Source: Trueperaceae bacterium (GTDB taxonomy: Bacteria > Deinococcota > Deinococci > Deinococcales > Trueperaceae). Taken from it: a DNA stretch of 50,072 nucleotides. Positions 26,950-37,807 of this stretch are shown here, piece by piece; position 1 is the first letter of the stretch; each line of letters opens with the position of its first letter. The position numbers and the translations under genes are program-made. The notes below the pieces were generated by a model. The model made no database searches. It was not told the DNA's origin and saw only the letters and a list, made by a program, of their open reading frames with translations. The stretch spans positions 1 through 50,072 of the forward strand of contig DASVCN010000031.1 in assembly GCA_036381595.1 (NCBI GenBank), in the 5' to 3' direction.

Positions 26950-27918
26950 TCAGATCGCCAGTACCTTGGCGATCTCGTAGAGCTGCCAGTCGAGCTCCTT
27001 CTCCTTCTCGCAGGCTTCAACGAGGGGCACGAAAACGGCGCCGCGCTTGTCGACGCCCACCATCATCCCGGTCTTCCCCTTCAACAGTCCGATCACGCCG
27101 ATGTAGCCGAGGCGGGACGCGAGCACCCGGTCGCGAGTTATCGGGGAGCCCCCACGCTGGGTGTGACCGAGGATCGAGGTTCGAACCTCGTAGCCGCACG
27201 CCTCGATGATGTGTGCCTGCAGGGCCAGCGCTCCGCCCGGGTAGGCGCCTTCGGCCACGACCACGATGCTCGAGCTCTTGCCACGTTCCTGGGCGTTGAC
27301 GATCATCTTAATGACCTCGTCGCCACTCATCCTGATCTCGGGCAGGAGTATCGCCTCGGCCCCGCCGCCAACGCCCACGTTGAGGGCGATGTGTCCCGAG
27401 TGGCGGCCCATGACCTCGACGAGGAAGAGGCGGCCGTGCGAAGCAGCGGTGTCGCGAAGCCGGTCGATCGCCTCGAGCGCCACGTTTAGGGCGGTGTTGA
27501 ACCCGATCGTCACGTCGGTGCCATAGATGTCGTTGTCGATGGTGCCGGGGATGCCGATCACCGGCACGCCCTGCTCCTCCCACAGCTTCGACGCCCCGCG
27601 GAACGAGCCGTCTCCGCCGATCACGACGAGGCCCTCTATGCCGTGCTTCCTCAGTTGCCTGGCAGCCTCGGCCCGGCCCTCCGGCTCCATGAACTGCTTG
27701 GAGCGGGCGGTGCGCAAGATGGTGCCGCCGCGCTGGATGATGTTGGCGACGGCTCGGGCCCCGACCTCTTCGATGTCGCCCTCGATCAACCCCTGGAATC
27801 CCCTGTAGATGACCGAGGTCTTGACGCCTTCGTGTATCCCGGTGCGGATGGTCGCTCTGATGGCAGCGTTCATGCCAGGCGCGTCGCCGCCACTGGTGAG
27901 GACCGCGATGTGGTTCAC
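26950..27918 (-). CDS. pfkA: ATP-dependent 6-phosphofructokinase
   Basis: Phosphorylates fructose 6-phosphate in glycolysis, 322 aa, a normal bacterial PfkA length. It starts VNHIAVLTSGGDAPGMNAAIRA with the ATP-binding GGDAPGMN; GGDGSFRGA and the catalytic PGTIDNDIYGTD Asp follow, then MGRHSGHIAL. The Gly after GGDGS, rather than Asp, points to ATP, not pyrophosphate, as donor. GTG 27918 is chosen because family members begin within a few residues of IAVLTSGGD, and a TATACT box lies 8 nt upstream; a second GTG at 27924 is possible. Divergent from pntAA with 55 nt between. Confidence 0.95.
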   Translation of the reverse strand: MNHIAVLTSGGDAPGMNAAIRATIRTGIHEGVKTSVIYRGFQGLIEGDIEEVGARAVANIIQRGGTILRTARSKQFMEPEGRAEAARQLRKHGIEGLVVIGGDGSFRGASKLWEEQGVPVIGIPGTIDNDIYGTDVTIGFNTALNVALEAIDRLRDTAASHGRLFLVEVMGRHSGHIALNVGVGGGAEAILLPEIRMSGDEVIKMIVNAQERGKSSSIVVVAEGAYPGGALALQAHIIEACGYEVRTSILGHTQRGGSPITRDRVLASRLGYIGVIGLLKGKTGMMVGVDKRGAVFVPLVEACEKEKELDWQLYEIAKVLAI

Positions 27919-27926
27919 GGCCACCG

Positions 27927-27932
27927 AGTATA
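27927..27932 (-). promoter_or_regulatory. Near-start -10 box TATACT of pfkA
   Basis: Minus-strand TATACT ends 8 nt before GTG 27918. The same 55-nt gap must hold the promoter of the divergent pnt operon, for which TGTAAT at 27957-27962 is the best candidate. Confidence 0.6.
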
Positions 27933-27973
27933 GCCCGTGCCCCAGGGAACGCGTTGTGTAATCATGTGGCGAG

Positions 27974-29113
27974 ATGATTCTCTTTGCAGGCAAGGAACCC
28001 CCGCCGGAAAGTCGTGTCGCGCTGATGCCGAACTCGGTGGCCAGGCTCGTGGAACTCGGCTTCGAGGTTCGAGTGGCGAGGGGGATCGGTGACTCCCTAC
28101 ACCTGAATGACGAGAGCTACGAGGAGGCCGGGGCCAGGATCGTCGCCGACGACGAGCCGGGCTTCGCCGAGGCCGACTTGGTCGTGCGCCTGAACGCCCC
28201 GACGGCGGCGGAGGTTGAGGCGATGAAGCGGGGCTCGATCCTCGTTTCGTTCCTCGACCCGTTCCGGAACCCCGAACTGATCTCCCGCCTTGTGGGCCGC
28301 GGCATCAGCACTCTCTGCATGGAGCTCATCCCGCGCAGCACCTATGCCCAGAAGATGGATGCCCTCTCGTCGCAGGCGAGCCTGGCCGGGTACGCCGCCG
28401 TGATCGTGGCGGCCGAGCGGATAGACAAGGCGCTGCCGATGATGAGCACGCCCGCGGGAACGATCGCCCCGGCGCGAGTTTTCGTGGTGGGCGTGGGCGT
28501 CGCCGGCCTCCAGGCCATAGCGACCGCCAAGCGCCTGGGAGCGCGGGTCGAGGCGTACGACACCAGGCCGGTGGTCGAGGAGCAGGTCCAGTCGCTGGGC
28601 GCCCGGTTCGTGAAGATAGACGTGGGGGAGACCGGTCAGACGGAGCAGGGTTACGCGAAGGCGCTCACCGAGGAGCAACTGGAGATGCAGCGCAAGCAGA
28701 TGGCCCGCTACTGCGCCAACTCCGACATCCTCATCACCACCGCGCAAGTGTTCGGCCGGCCAGCGCCGCGGATAATCACTGCCGAGATGGTAGCCGGTAT
28801 GCGACCCGGCAGCGTCGTTGTCGACCTGGCCGCTTCGACCGGGGGCAATGTGGAGGGGACCGTCGCCGGCCAGGAGGTGGACGTGGGGGGCGTGCGGATC
28901 GTCGGGCTCGCGAACATGCCGGGGCAGGTGGCCCGAGACGCCAGCCAGATGTACTCCTCGAACGTCTACAACCTGATCGAGCACGCTTTCGACAAGGAGC
29001 TGGGCCGGCTCGAACTGGACACATCCGATGCCGTCGTCGACTCCTGCCTGCTCACGTCGGGCGGCGAAGTTCGCCACGAGCAGATCCGCGCCTTGGTGGA
29101 GGCCACCGCATGA
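27974..29113 (+). CDS. pntAA: NAD(P) transhydrogenase subunit alpha part 1 (domain I)
   Basis: NAD(H)-binding peripheral subunit of the proton-pumping transhydrogenase that makes NADPH from NADH, 379 aa. It starts with the KEPPPESRVALMPNSV alanine-dehydrogenase-like element; the RMDALSSQASLAGY-type segment appears as QKMDALSSQASLAGYAAVI. The Rossmann motif is FVVGVGVAGLQAIATAKRLGA. ATG 27974 has only a weak GGCGAG in front. First of three genes, split as in Rhodospirillum and Thermus. Its stop overlaps the next start (ATGA). Confidence 0.95.
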   Translation: MILFAGKEPPPESRVALMPNSVARLVELGFEVRVARGIGDSLHLNDESYEEAGARIVADDEPGFAEADLVVRLNAPTAAEVEAMKRGSILVSFLDPFRNPELISRLVGRGISTLCMELIPRSTYAQKMDALSSQASLAGYAAVIVAAERIDKALPMMSTPAGTIAPARVFVVGVGVAGLQAIATAKRLGARVEAYDTRPVVEEQVQSLGARFVKIDVGETGQTEQGYAKALTEEQLEMQRKQMARYCANSDILITTAQVFGRPAPRIITAEMVAGMRPGSVVVDLAASTGGNVEGTVAGQEVDVGGVRIVGLANMPGQVARDASQMYSSNVYNLIEHAFDKELGRLELDTSDAVVDSCLLTSGGEVRHEQIRALVEATA

Positions 29114-29382
29114 TCCTTCTCCTGTTCATCTTCGTTCTGGCGATCTTCCTGGGGCTGGAGCTCATAACCAAGGTCCCGTCCCAGCTGCACACGCCGCTCA
29201 TGTCGGGCGCGAACGCGATCTCGGGGATAACCATAGTGGGTGCGATCGTGGCCGCCGGCAGCAGCGGCCCGTTCGCCACAATCCTCGGTTTCCTGGCGGT
29301 CGTCTTCGCTATGATCAACGTCGTCGGCGGATATATGGTCACCGACCGGATGCTGGCGATGTTCAGGAGCAAGGGGCGCTAG
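29110..29382 (+). CDS. pntAB: NAD(P) transhydrogenase subunit alpha part 2
   Basis: Small membrane subunit contributing part of domain II, the proton channel, 90 aa, with three hydrophobic helices. FLGLELITKVPSQLHTPLMSGANAISGI is the characteristic segment. The ATG overlaps the pntAA stop by 4 nt and its own stop abuts the pntB start with no gap, so all three are translated together. Conserved polar residues of the channel (SGANAISG) are present. Confidence 0.94.
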   Translation: MILLLFIFVLAIFLGLELITKVPSQLHTPLMSGANAISGITIVGAIVAAGSSGPFATILGFLAVVFAMINVVGGYMVTDRMLAMFRSKGR

Positions 29383-30759
<1,377 letters not shown>

Positions 30760-30838
30760 GCGGCGGCCCCGGCCGGCTTCGCTCGTGGACGGCTGGAGCC
30801 CTGGCGAACGGGTGGCGTCCCGTTCCACCGAGGTGAGC

Positions 30839-31207
30839 ATGATCGAAGGCTTCCACCACGTAGTCATCTTCTGCAGCGATACCGAAGCCTCGCGGGCGTG
30901 GTACGGACGGGTCGGCTTCCGCTACCTGCGTGGCTACGAGGGGATGCACTGGTTCGCTCTCGGCGACGCCGAGATAATGCTCCACCCCGGCGGCAGGAGG
31001 GGGCGCGATTCGAAGCCGAACCTGCACGTCTCAGTTCGTGATGCGGCCGCCGAGCTCGCGCGACTGAACGCCGTGGGCATCGAGGCGTTCGATCATCAGG
31101 ATCCGGCTGGGCCGATCACCGAACCGGTGACGCGTCCCTGGGGTGACGTCGAGTTCGAGATCTACGACCCCGACGGTCAGATCTGGGTGTTCACCGAGAC
31201 TGGCTAG
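30839..31207 (+). CDS. VOC-superfamily (glyoxalase/dioxygenase-like) protein
   Basis: Small metal-enzyme-fold protein of 122 aa made of two beta-alpha-beta-beta-beta modules: [25 protein letters not shown], then [23 protein letters not shown], ending [15 protein letters not shown] with the usual C-terminal metal Glu. Putative metal ligands are His near the N-terminus (GFHH) and Glu in VEFEIYD. ATG 30839 has GAGGTGA just upstream; the frame is open further back but Arg-rich and unlike the family. It lies 79 nt after pntB. It could be a glyoxalase, dioxygenase or resistance protein; substrate unknown. Confidence 0.85.
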   Translation: MIEGFHHVVIFCSDTEASRAWYGRVGFRYLRGYEGMHWFALGDAEIMLHPGGRRGRDSKPNLHVSVRDAAAELARLNAVGIEAFDHQDPAGPITEPVTRPWGDVEFEIYDPDGQIWVFTETG

Positions 31208-31252
31208 GGCGCGCCCAGCCTCGTAGGCGAAGCTTCGCCGTATGCAGCGAGG

Positions 31253-31281
31253 TTGACAACACCAGACTCAGATTTCATAAT
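31253..31281 (+). promoter_or_regulatory. Consensus sigma-70 promoter of clpB
   Basis: TTGACA at 31253-31258, a 17-nt spacer and CATAAT at 31276-31281 form a near-perfect vegetative promoter. The -10 ends 7 nt before the clpB ATG at 31289, so the transcript should begin at or next to the start codon. No CIRCE palindrome is visible. Confidence 0.85.
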
Positions 31282-31288
31282 ACTCCTC

Positions 31289-33874
31289 ATGGATGCCGAG
31301 AGGCTGACCGAATCAGCTCTGCAGGCGGTGGCGTCGGGCCAGCAGGTAGCCCGTGCGAGGCAGCACCAGGCCTTCGGGCCTTTGCACCTGGCGACCGCCC
31401 TGCTCGCCGACGCGAGCGGCGCCCCAGCGAGGGTAGTCCAGCGGGCCGGGGGCGAACTGCAGCAGATACAAGCGGCGCTCGACGCTGCGCTGGCCAGGCT
31501 CCCGCGAGTTTCGGGCGATACCCAGGCCGGCCAGTACATGGCGCCGGAGCTCGCGCGAGCCTTCGACGAGGCCGACCGCCTCGCTCGCGAGTGGGGCGAC
31601 AGCTTCGTGGCTGCCGACGCTCTACTGGTCGCCCTGCGACAGACTGCCGGTCGTGATCTGGCGATGCTTCCTGAAGGCGACTCGCTGGTGGCGGCTGCGA
31701 GCGAGATCAGGAAGGGACGCACAGTGGACAGCAAGACAGCCGAGGGCAGCTTCGAGGCCCTCGAGAGATACGGAATAGACCTCACCGAGCGAGCCCGCGA
31801 CGGGAAGCTCGACCCGGTGATCGGCCGCGACGAAGAGATACGCCGCACCATCCAGATCCTTCTGCGTCGCACCAAGAACAACCCGGTGCTCATAGGCGAT
31901 CCCGGGGTAGGGAAGACCGCGATCGCAGAGGGGTTGGCGGTTCGCATCGTCAACAAAGACGTTCCCGAGGGACTGCAGGGCAAGCGGATCGTCCAGCTCG
32001 ACATGGGTAGCCTGCTCGCTGGTGCCAAGTACCGCGGCGAGTTCGAGGAGCGGCTCAAGGGCGTGATCAAGGAGACCGTCGACTCGGGCGGCGAGATCGT
32101 GCTGTTCATCGACGAGCTGCATACGATCGTCGGCGCCGGGAAAGCAGAAGGAGCGGTCGACGCGGGGAACATGCTCAAACCGCCGCTGGCCCGCGGCGAA
32201 CTGCGGATGATCGGCGCGACCACCTTGAGCGAGTACCGCGAGATCGAGAAGGACGCAGCGCTCGAACGGCGCTTCCAGCCCGTGCTGGTGGACGAGCCAT
32301 CGATCGAAGAGACGATCAGTATCCTCCGCGGCATCAAGGAGAAGTACGAGGTCCACCACGGGATCCAGATTTCGGACCCCGCGATCATCGCAGCGGCAGT
32401 CCTGTCACACCGTTACATCTCCGACCGCCGGTTGCCCGACAAGGCCATCGACCTGATAGACGAAGCGGCCTCGCGCATCCGGGTACAGCTGGAGAGCCTG
32501 CCCGAGGAGATAGACGACCTGAGACGGCGCAAGCTGCAGCTCGAGGTCGAGCTCCAGGCGCTCAGGCGGGAGGAGGACCCCGAGTCGGCTCAGAGGCTCG
32601 TGCGGCTCGAGGAGGAGCTCAGGGCCATAGAGGACCGTATGTCCGAGGCGCAGGCCGGTTGGGAGGCCGAGAAGCAGATCCTCGACCAGCTGCGCGAGGT
32701 CCAGGAGGAGCGCGACCGGGTCAGAACCCAGATCGAGGCTGCCGAACGCGACTACGACCTCAACCGGGCCGCGGAACTGCGCTACGGGCAGCTGCCCAAG
32801 CTGGATCAGCAGTTCCGGGAACTGTCCGCGAAACTCGAGAATGCCGAATACGTGCGGCTGGAAGTGGGCGAGGACGAGATCGCCGAGGTAGTCTCGCGAA
32901 CTACCGGCATCCCCGTGTCGCGCCTCGTCGAGAGCGAACGGGAGAAGCTGCTCGACCTCGAACGGGCGCTGCACCAACGGGTCGTGGGACAGGACGAAGC
33001 CATCGATGCAGTGGCCGACGCCATCAGACGTTCACGAGCCGGGCTCTCGGACCCGAACCGACCGATCGGCTCGTTCATCTTCCTCGGCCCGACCGGAGTA
33101 GGGAAGACCGAGACGGCCAAGGCGCTGGCCGAACAGCTGTTCGACAGCGAGGAGAACATGATCCGTCTCGACATGTCGGAGTACATGGAGAAGCACACGG
33201 TCGCCAGGCTCATCGGGGCACCGCCAGGCTACGTCGGCTACGAGGAGGGTGGTCAGCTTACCGAAGCGGTACGCCGCCGGCCCTACTCGGTCCTGCTCTT
33301 CGACGAGATCGAGAAGGCCCATCCCGATGTCTTCAACGCCCTGCTGCAACTACTCGACGACGGCCGACTTACCGACGCTCACGGCCGCACCGTCGACTTC
33401 CGCAACACGGTGGTGATCATGACCAGCAACATCGGTTCCCCTCAGATCCTCGAGATGAGCCGAGCCGGTGCCGACCAGAGCGAGATCAGGAGCGCGGTGA
33501 TGGGACAGCTGCAGCAGCACTTCCGCCCCGAGTTCCTCAACCGCGTCGACGACATCATCGTGTTCCATGCGCTCGACCGCGAACAGGTCGGCGCGATAGC
33601 CGAGATCCAACTCGATCGACTGCGCGAACGTCTGGCCGAGCGGCGCATCCAGCTCGAACTCTCGCCCGCCGCCCTCGAACAGCTCGCCGCCGTGGGATAC
33701 GACCCCGTCTTCGGCGCCCGACCCCTCAAACGGGCCATCCAGCAGCTGATCGAGACGCCGCTCTCGCGCAAGATCATCGCCGGCGAGGTAGGCGACGGAA
33801 GTCTCGTTCGGGTGGAGCCGAGCAGCGACGGATTCAGCTTCCAGACGGTGGAAGCCGAGCCGGTCGCGAACTGA
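31289..33874 (+). CDS. clpB: ATP-dependent disaggregase ClpB
   Basis: Hexameric AAA+ chaperone that threads aggregated proteins, 861 aa. It has a Clp N domain (1-145), AAA-1 with Walker A GDPGVGKT (203-210) and VLFIDELHT, a long coiled-coil M domain (about residues 400-525, typical of ClpB not ClpA/C), and AAA-2 with GPTGVGKTE (about 600) and [16 protein letters not shown], plus [22 protein letters not shown] pore loop. ATG 31289 is chosen because a TTG 36 nt upstream is part of the -35 box of its promoter. Transcription ends at a strong stem-loop. A DnaK system is not in the window. Confidence 0.97.
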   Translation: MDAERLTESALQAVASGQQVARARQHQAFGPLHLATALLADASGAPARVVQRAGGELQQIQAALDAALARLPRVSGDTQAGQYMAPELARAFDEADRLAREWGDSFVAADALLVALRQTAGRDLAMLPEGDSLVAAASEIRKGRTVDSKTAEGSFEALERYGIDLTERARDGKLDPVIGRDEEIRRTIQILLRRTKNNPVLIGDPGVGKTAIAEGLAVRIVNKDVPEGLQGKRIVQLDMGSLLAGAKYRGEFEERLKGVIKETVDSGGEIVLFIDELHTIVGAGKAEGAVDAGNMLKPPLARGELRMIGATTLSEYREIEKDAALERRFQPVLVDEPSIEETISILRGIKEKYEVHHGIQISDPAIIAAAVLSHRYISDRRLPDKAIDLIDEAASRIRVQLESLPEEIDDLRRRKLQLEVELQALRREEDPESAQRLVRLEEELRAIEDRMSEAQAGWEAEKQILDQLREVQEERDRVRTQIEAAERDYDLNRAAELRYGQLPKLDQQFRELSAKLENAEYVRLEVGEDEIAEVVSRTTGIPVSRLVESEREKLLDLERALHQRVVGQDEAIDAVADAIRRSRAGLSDPNRPIGSFIFLGPTGVGKTETAKALAEQLFDSEENMIRLDMSEYMEKHTVARLIGAPPGYVGYEEGGQLTEAVRRRPYSVLLFDEIEKAHPDVFNALLQLLDDGRLTDAHGRTVDFRNTVVIMTSNIGSPQILEMSRAGADQSEIRSAVMGQLQQHFRPEFLNRVDDIIVFHALDREQVGAIAEIQLDRLRERLAERRIQLELSPAALEQLAAVGYDPVFGARPLKRAIQQLIETPLSRKIIAGEVGDGSLVRVEPSSDGFSFQTVEAEPVAN

Positions 33875-33893
33875 CGGGCCACGCCTCCACGAG

Positions 33894-33929
33894 GGGGCCC
33901 AGGGCCGGCTTCGCGCCGGCATGGGCCCC
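33894..33929 (+). terminator. Two-tier stem-loop after clpB
   Basis: Outer arms GGGGCCCA/TGGGCCCC (8 bp) and inner arms GCCGGC/GCCGGC (6 bp) enclose a TTCGC loop, with a GG/A bulge between. It begins 20 nt after the clpB stop and ends 16 nt before the next ATG. No T tract follows. Confidence 0.65.
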
Positions 33930-33933
33930 GCGG

Positions 33934-33939
33934 TAGCAT
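33934..33939 (+). promoter_or_regulatory. Near-start -10 box TAGCAT of PIG-L gene
   Basis: TAGCAT ends 6 nt before ATG 33946, directly after the clpB terminator. Confidence 0.5.
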
Positions 33940-33945
33940 TGGCGA

Positions 33946-34698
33946 ATGGTCGACCTCTGCTTGATCGTTCCCCATCCCGACGACGAGGTCTTCGGTTCCG
34001 GCGGCCTCTTCCGCCGCATGACCCAACACGGCAAACGCGTCGTCACCATCACCCTCACACGGGGCGGCGCCGGCCGCACCCTCGAGCTGTGCAGCCGGGA
34101 GGAGCTACCCGCCTGCCGCGAGCAGGAGCTCAGGCGTTCACTGTCCGCACTGGGTGTTCGGGACGACGACGTCTACATCTTCGACTATCCGGATTTCGTC
34201 ACCGCCGCCGACCGCGGCATGGATCCGCGACCGGGGCTGCAGGGTGAAGACCAGGGGGAGGTGGCCGGCCGGATCAGCGAGATAATCGACCACGTGTCGC
34301 CACGCGTCATCCTCACCTTCCCGCCCAACGGCGCCAACGGTCATCCGGACCATGTCGTCACGAACCGCCTGGCGCTGGCCGCGATCGAGTCAGCTCGCAG
34401 CAGGCCGGAGAAACTTTTCTACTTCGCCAGCGAACGTCCTTATCAGGGGCCTGTGCCCGCGGGCTTCCTCGAAGCCGAGGAGCTGAAGGCCCGGCACCTG
34501 GCGCCGACCCATTACGTCGAGCTCGGCTGGGAAGTCGAGGCGAAGCTGCGGGCGATGGCGCAGCACGAGACGCAGGCACGCAGCGTGCTCATGTACATGC
34601 GCCGCTTCTCCCGCCGGCTCATGGTGGAGAGTTTCCACCAGGCCGTGCCGGTACCTTCGCAGGAGGAGTTGGGGGGCCAGACCGTTTACTGGCTCTGA
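33946..34698 (+). CDS. PIG-L family zinc deacetylase (possible BshB)
   Basis: LmbE-like N-deacetylase of 250 aa. The zinc motif PHPDDE is at residues 9-14 and the second zinc His is in GHPDHVVTN; the catalytic Asp of PHPDD is present. The family removes N-acetyl groups from GlcNAc conjugates. In bacillithiol producers, which include Deinococcus, a relative (BshB) deacetylates GlcNAc-malate, so a role in bacillithiol synthesis is possible but not shown; no bshA or bshC lies nearby. No ribosome binding site; TAGCAT lies 6 nt before the ATG. Confidence 0.88.
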   Translation: MVDLCLIVPHPDDEVFGSGGLFRRMTQHGKRVVTITLTRGGAGRTLELCSREELPACREQELRRSLSALGVRDDDVYIFDYPDFVTAADRGMDPRPGLQGEDQGEVAGRISEIIDHVSPRVILTFPPNGANGHPDHVVTNRLALAAIESARSRPEKLFYFASERPYQGPVPAGFLEAEELKARHLAPTHYVELGWEVEAKLRAMAQHETQARSVLMYMRRFSRRLMVESFHQAVPVPSQEELGGQTVYWL

Positions 34699-34740
34699 AC
34701 CTGGGGCGACCTAGGAGGATGGCCGAGAGTGGGCGCGTGG

Positions 34741-34746
34741 TACCGT
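34741..34746 (+). promoter_or_regulatory. Candidate -10 box TACCGT of TPR gene
   Basis: TACCGT ends 7 nt before ATG 34754; TATTCT at 34746-34751 overlaps and is nearer still. This is a weak member of the near-start series. Confidence 0.3.
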
Positions 34747-34753
34747 ATTCTCG

Positions 34754-36160
34754 ATGTTCGGAAGCGGTGAGCTGAGCGATCTCGAGCCTGTGCGCCAGGC
34801 GCTGGCCCAGGGGAGATACGACGCCGCCTTCGCTCTTCTCGAGAGCGCCGTACGGCGTCGTCGCAGGCGTCGCAGCAGGGCCCTCTACCGCCTTCATCTC
34901 GCCGGCCTCTACGCTCTCTACGGCGACGAAGGGCTCGAGGAGGGCTCGCTGGCCCTCAGGAGCGCCGTAGAAACCGATCCCGCAATTACCGAACTGGTCC
35001 TCTATCAGGCCCTCTACTGGGAGTTCGGGGCGCTGGCTGGGGAGAGCGCGCGGGCCGTGAAACGCGGTCTCAAGGAGGTCCGCGAGTCCGGCGACGCGGA
35101 GGCCCTCTATCACGCCGCCAGCGCCCTGTTCACCGCCGGCGCGCTCGAGGATGCGCTGCACTACCTCGCCGCTCTCGAGGAGCCGGAACTTCCCAGCTAC
35201 CTGGGCTGGCGCCGCTGGTCGCTGGTGGGGCTCATCGAGGAGCAGCTGGGCCGGCTCGATGGCGCCGCTGCCGCCTTCGAGCGATCGGTTCAGCTCGCCT
35301 CCGGCACCGACCAGCAACTCGAGCGCCTCGCGCTCGCCGGTTGCCTGATAGAGATGCGCCGCGGCGAAGCAGCGCTGCTGGTGCTGGGCGGCGTCGACGA
35401 ATCGCTGCTCGAGCTCGAGGACGATCTCGCCCACCTGCGCTACCTCACCGGCCGAGCCGAGTTCGAGCGTGGCAACCCGAACAGGGCGCTCGAGCTGCTC
35501 GCCGAAGCGAGTACCCTCGCCGGTGACGAGGGGGAGCAGCTCTATGCCGTTCGTCTCGCCCAGGGTCAGGTGATGCTGAGCCTGGGCAACTACCGTGAGG
35601 CAGCCGAGCTGTTCCAGGATGCCGCCGGGAGCGCGGCCGACGACCAGGTTTCGTACGCGCTGCACGAGTGGTCGCTGGCGCTGATGGAAGCCGGGGACCT
35701 CGACGCCGCCCAGGATCACCTCGAAGAGGTGGTTGCCGACCTCTCCTATGCCTACCGGGCCGACGCCCTCGCCGATCTCGCCGAGGTGCTGTTCAAGCTT
35801 GGCAACTTCGACCGTTCCGCCGTTCTGGCAACCCAGGCTCTGGAGTCGGGGGCGACGGCAGCCGCCTGTTTCACGCTCGGCTCGATAGCCTACGAGTACT
35901 TCCGACTGGACGAAGCGGTCACCTGGTTCGAACGGGCCGCCAGCGCCAGCGAGCCCGGTGAGCCCGTCTGGGTTCTCGCCCAACAGCTCCTGGCCGACGT
36001 CTTCGCTCAGAAGGGGCCCGAGGTCGCCGAGCGTCTCGCTACCCACGCGCGAGCCGCCCTTGCCTACACCGACCCGAGTAACGAGTGGTTCCTGCCGCTC
36101 AAGGGCTATCTGGAGTCGGCCGAACAGCAGCTGGGTGGTCATCGCCGGGTAGTCAACTAG
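34754..36160 (+). CDS. Tetratricopeptide repeat protein
   Basis: Helical-repeat protein of 468 aa built almost wholly of TPR-like units, with repeated patterns such as LAQGRYDAAFALLESAV, NPNRALELLAEASTLAG, LGNYREAAELFQDAAG and RLDEAVTWFERAASAS. An Arg-rich patch (RRRRRRSR) follows the first repeat near residue 34. No signal peptide or catalytic domain is seen, so it is probably a cytoplasmic scaffold; partner unknown. It is 16 nt upstream of rqcH on the same strand with no visible terminator between, which suggests co-transcription. Acidic overall apart from the basic patch. Confidence 0.8.
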   Translation: MFGSGELSDLEPVRQALAQGRYDAAFALLESAVRRRRRRRSRALYRLHLAGLYALYGDEGLEEGSLALRSAVETDPAITELVLYQALYWEFGALAGESARAVKRGLKEVRESGDAEALYHAASALFTAGALEDALHYLAALEEPELPSYLGWRRWSLVGLIEEQLGRLDGAAAAFERSVQLASGTDQQLERLALAGCLIEMRRGEAALLVLGGVDESLLELEDDLAHLRYLTGRAEFERGNPNRALELLAEASTLAGDEGEQLYAVRLAQGQVMLSLGNYREAAELFQDAAGSAADDQVSYALHEWSLALMEAGDLDAAQDHLEEVVADLSYAYRADALADLAEVLFKLGNFDRSAVLATQALESGATAAACFTLGSIAYEYFRLDEAVTWFERAASASEPGEPVWVLAQQLLADVFAQKGPEVAERLATHARAALAYTDPSNEWFLPLKGYLESAEQQLGGHRRVVN

Positions 36161-36176
36161 AGCCGCGGCCGAACCC

Positions 36177-37763
36177 GTGGAAGGTCTGCTCATCGCCGAG
36201 GAGCTCCGTCGCCTCGCGCCGCTCCTGCCCGCGGGCCGCAACGCCTGGCGCTTTCCCGATCCGCAGACCTTCGTCCTGCCGCTCGAGCAAGGCGGAGCCC
36301 TCTGGCTCTACAACCGGCCGCCCGAGCCGCGCCTGGAACTGCTCTCCACCGCCCCCCGCCCGGGCCGCACCCACAGCGGATTCCAGGATCTGCTGGCGGC
36401 CAGGGCGAGCGGGGACCTCGTAGCGGTCCGCCAGCGCAAGCTCGACCGCGTGGTCACCCTCGAATTCGGCGCCGCCACCGGTTTCGTGGAGACGCCCGCC
36501 GTCCGGCTGGTAGCCGAACTCACCGGGCGCAACTGCAACCTCATCCTCCTCGACGAGGAGGGGATCGTCCTGGGTGCGGCCCGCGAGATCACCTCGGAGG
36601 TCAACCGTTTCCGACAGGTGGTGTCGGGGCGTCCCTACCGGCCTCCACCCCCCTACGAGAAGCTCGATCCCAGGGAGGCGTCCAGGGAGGAGCTCAGAGG
36701 GACGCTGGAGGGGCGACAGCTCCGCCACCTCAGGAAGGTTGTCGACGGGATCGGGCCGCGGCTCACCGCTGCGCTCGCCCGCACGGCCCGCGTGAGCGAA
36801 GATCGGCCATTGCAGGGGGCCGAACTGGAACGGGCGGCCGCGGCCCTCGTCGAGCTCACCAACGAGCCCACCCGAACGATGCAACGCGCCCTAGGGCTGC
36901 CCGACGCAGCGACGCAGCGAGAGACGGAGCGGCGCGACGAGCTGAGCAGGCGCTTGCGCGAGCGGATCGCACGTGAACTCGACCTGGTGCGCAAGCGCCT
37001 GGGCGATCTGGAGAGGGCCCGGGCCGGGATCGAGGAAGCTGACACGCTGAGAAGGACCGGCGAGCTCCTGCTCGCCTTCGCCCACGAGGTTCCCGGCGGC
37101 AGCGACGAGGTCACGCTCGACGACTTCACGGGGGAAACCGTCACCATCCGCCTCGACCCCGCTCGCAACGCCGCCGCCAACGCGCAGGCCTACTTCGACC
37201 GCGCTCGCAAGCGGGAGGGGAGAGCGCGCCAGGCGGAGTCGCGAGAGCCGGAGCTGCGGGAGCGAGAGGAGGAGCTGAGCGCGCTGGTCGGGAGGCTTGA
37301 CGATCTCGGCGACGCGGAGCTGGAGCAGCTTCAGGTGCGGTTCCTGCCCTTCGAGCGGACCCAGCGCCGGCGTGGCGTGGGGGCCAGGTACGTGGGGCCC
37401 CACGGACTGCCGGTGCTGGTGGGCCGGAACGCCAGGGAGAACGACGAGATCACCTTCAAGATCGCTCGCAGTCGGGACGTGTGGCTGCACGTACAGGGTT
37501 ATCACGGTTCGCACGTCATCATCCAGGCCGAGAACAGGGAGGTTCCGTTCGACACGATCCTGTTCGCCGCCCAGCTGGCAGCCGGATACTCGAAGGCCGC
37601 CGGGTCCGACAACGTGCCCGTCGATTACACCCTCAGGAAGAACGTCTGGAAGGTGAAGGGCCAGCCGGCCGGTTCCGTCAACTTCACCCGCCACAAGACC
37701 GTCTACGTGACGCCGGATCGACGGCCCGAGACGGAGTCGACGGAGCAGGGCCGCAGGGAGTAG
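36177..37763 (+). CDS. rqcH: Rqc2 homolog RqcH (NFACT / fibronectin-binding family)
   Basis: Ribosome-quality-control factor that binds obstructed 50S subunits and adds C-terminal alanine tails, 528 aa. It shows the NFACT-N domain (GLLIAEELRRLAPLL, AELTGRNCNLILLDEEG), a charged coiled coil (about residues 265-390) and the NFACT-R domain with VWLHVQGYHGSHVIIQ and PVDYTLRKNVWKVKG. The family name fibronectin-binding protein is historical. Starts at GTG 36177, 16 nt after the TPR gene, with no clear binding site, so translation may depend on the upstream gene. Its company with clpB is consistent with proteostasis. Confidence 0.92.
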   Translation: MEGLLIAEELRRLAPLLPAGRNAWRFPDPQTFVLPLEQGGALWLYNRPPEPRLELLSTAPRPGRTHSGFQDLLAARASGDLVAVRQRKLDRVVTLEFGAATGFVETPAVRLVAELTGRNCNLILLDEEGIVLGAAREITSEVNRFRQVVSGRPYRPPPPYEKLDPREASREELRGTLEGRQLRHLRKVVDGIGPRLTAALARTARVSEDRPLQGAELERAAAALVELTNEPTRTMQRALGLPDAATQRETERRDELSRRLRERIARELDLVRKRLGDLERARAGIEEADTLRRTGELLLAFAHEVPGGSDEVTLDDFTGETVTIRLDPARNAAANAQAYFDRARKREGRARQAESREPELREREEELSALVGRLDDLGDAELEQLQVRFLPFERTQRRRGVGARYVGPHGLPVLVGRNARENDEITFKIARSRDVWLHVQGYHGSHVIIQAENREVPFDTILFAAQLAAGYSKAAGSDNVPVDYTLRKNVWKVKGQPAGSVNFTRHKTVYVTPDRRPETESTEQGRRE

Positions 37764-37794
37764 CACCGCTACGGCCGGCCCTCCGGCACGGAGT

Positions 37795-37800
37795 TAGACT
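37795..37800 (+). promoter_or_regulatory. Near-start -10 box TAGACT of MFS gene
   Basis: TAGACT ends 7 nt before ATG 37808, with no ribosome binding site in between. Confidence 0.55.
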
Positions 37801-37807
37801 CTAGCTC

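Noticed and set aside
27175-27190. CGAGGTTCGAACCTCG, a 16-bp palindrome resembling a tRNA T-arm
   Set aside because: It lies in the middle of pfkA, in frame as part of an ordinary coding stretch; no other tRNA arms surround it.
31253-31288. TTG start giving ClpB 12 extra residues
   Set aside because: The TTG is the first part of a TTGACA -35 box and the added residues are not family-like.
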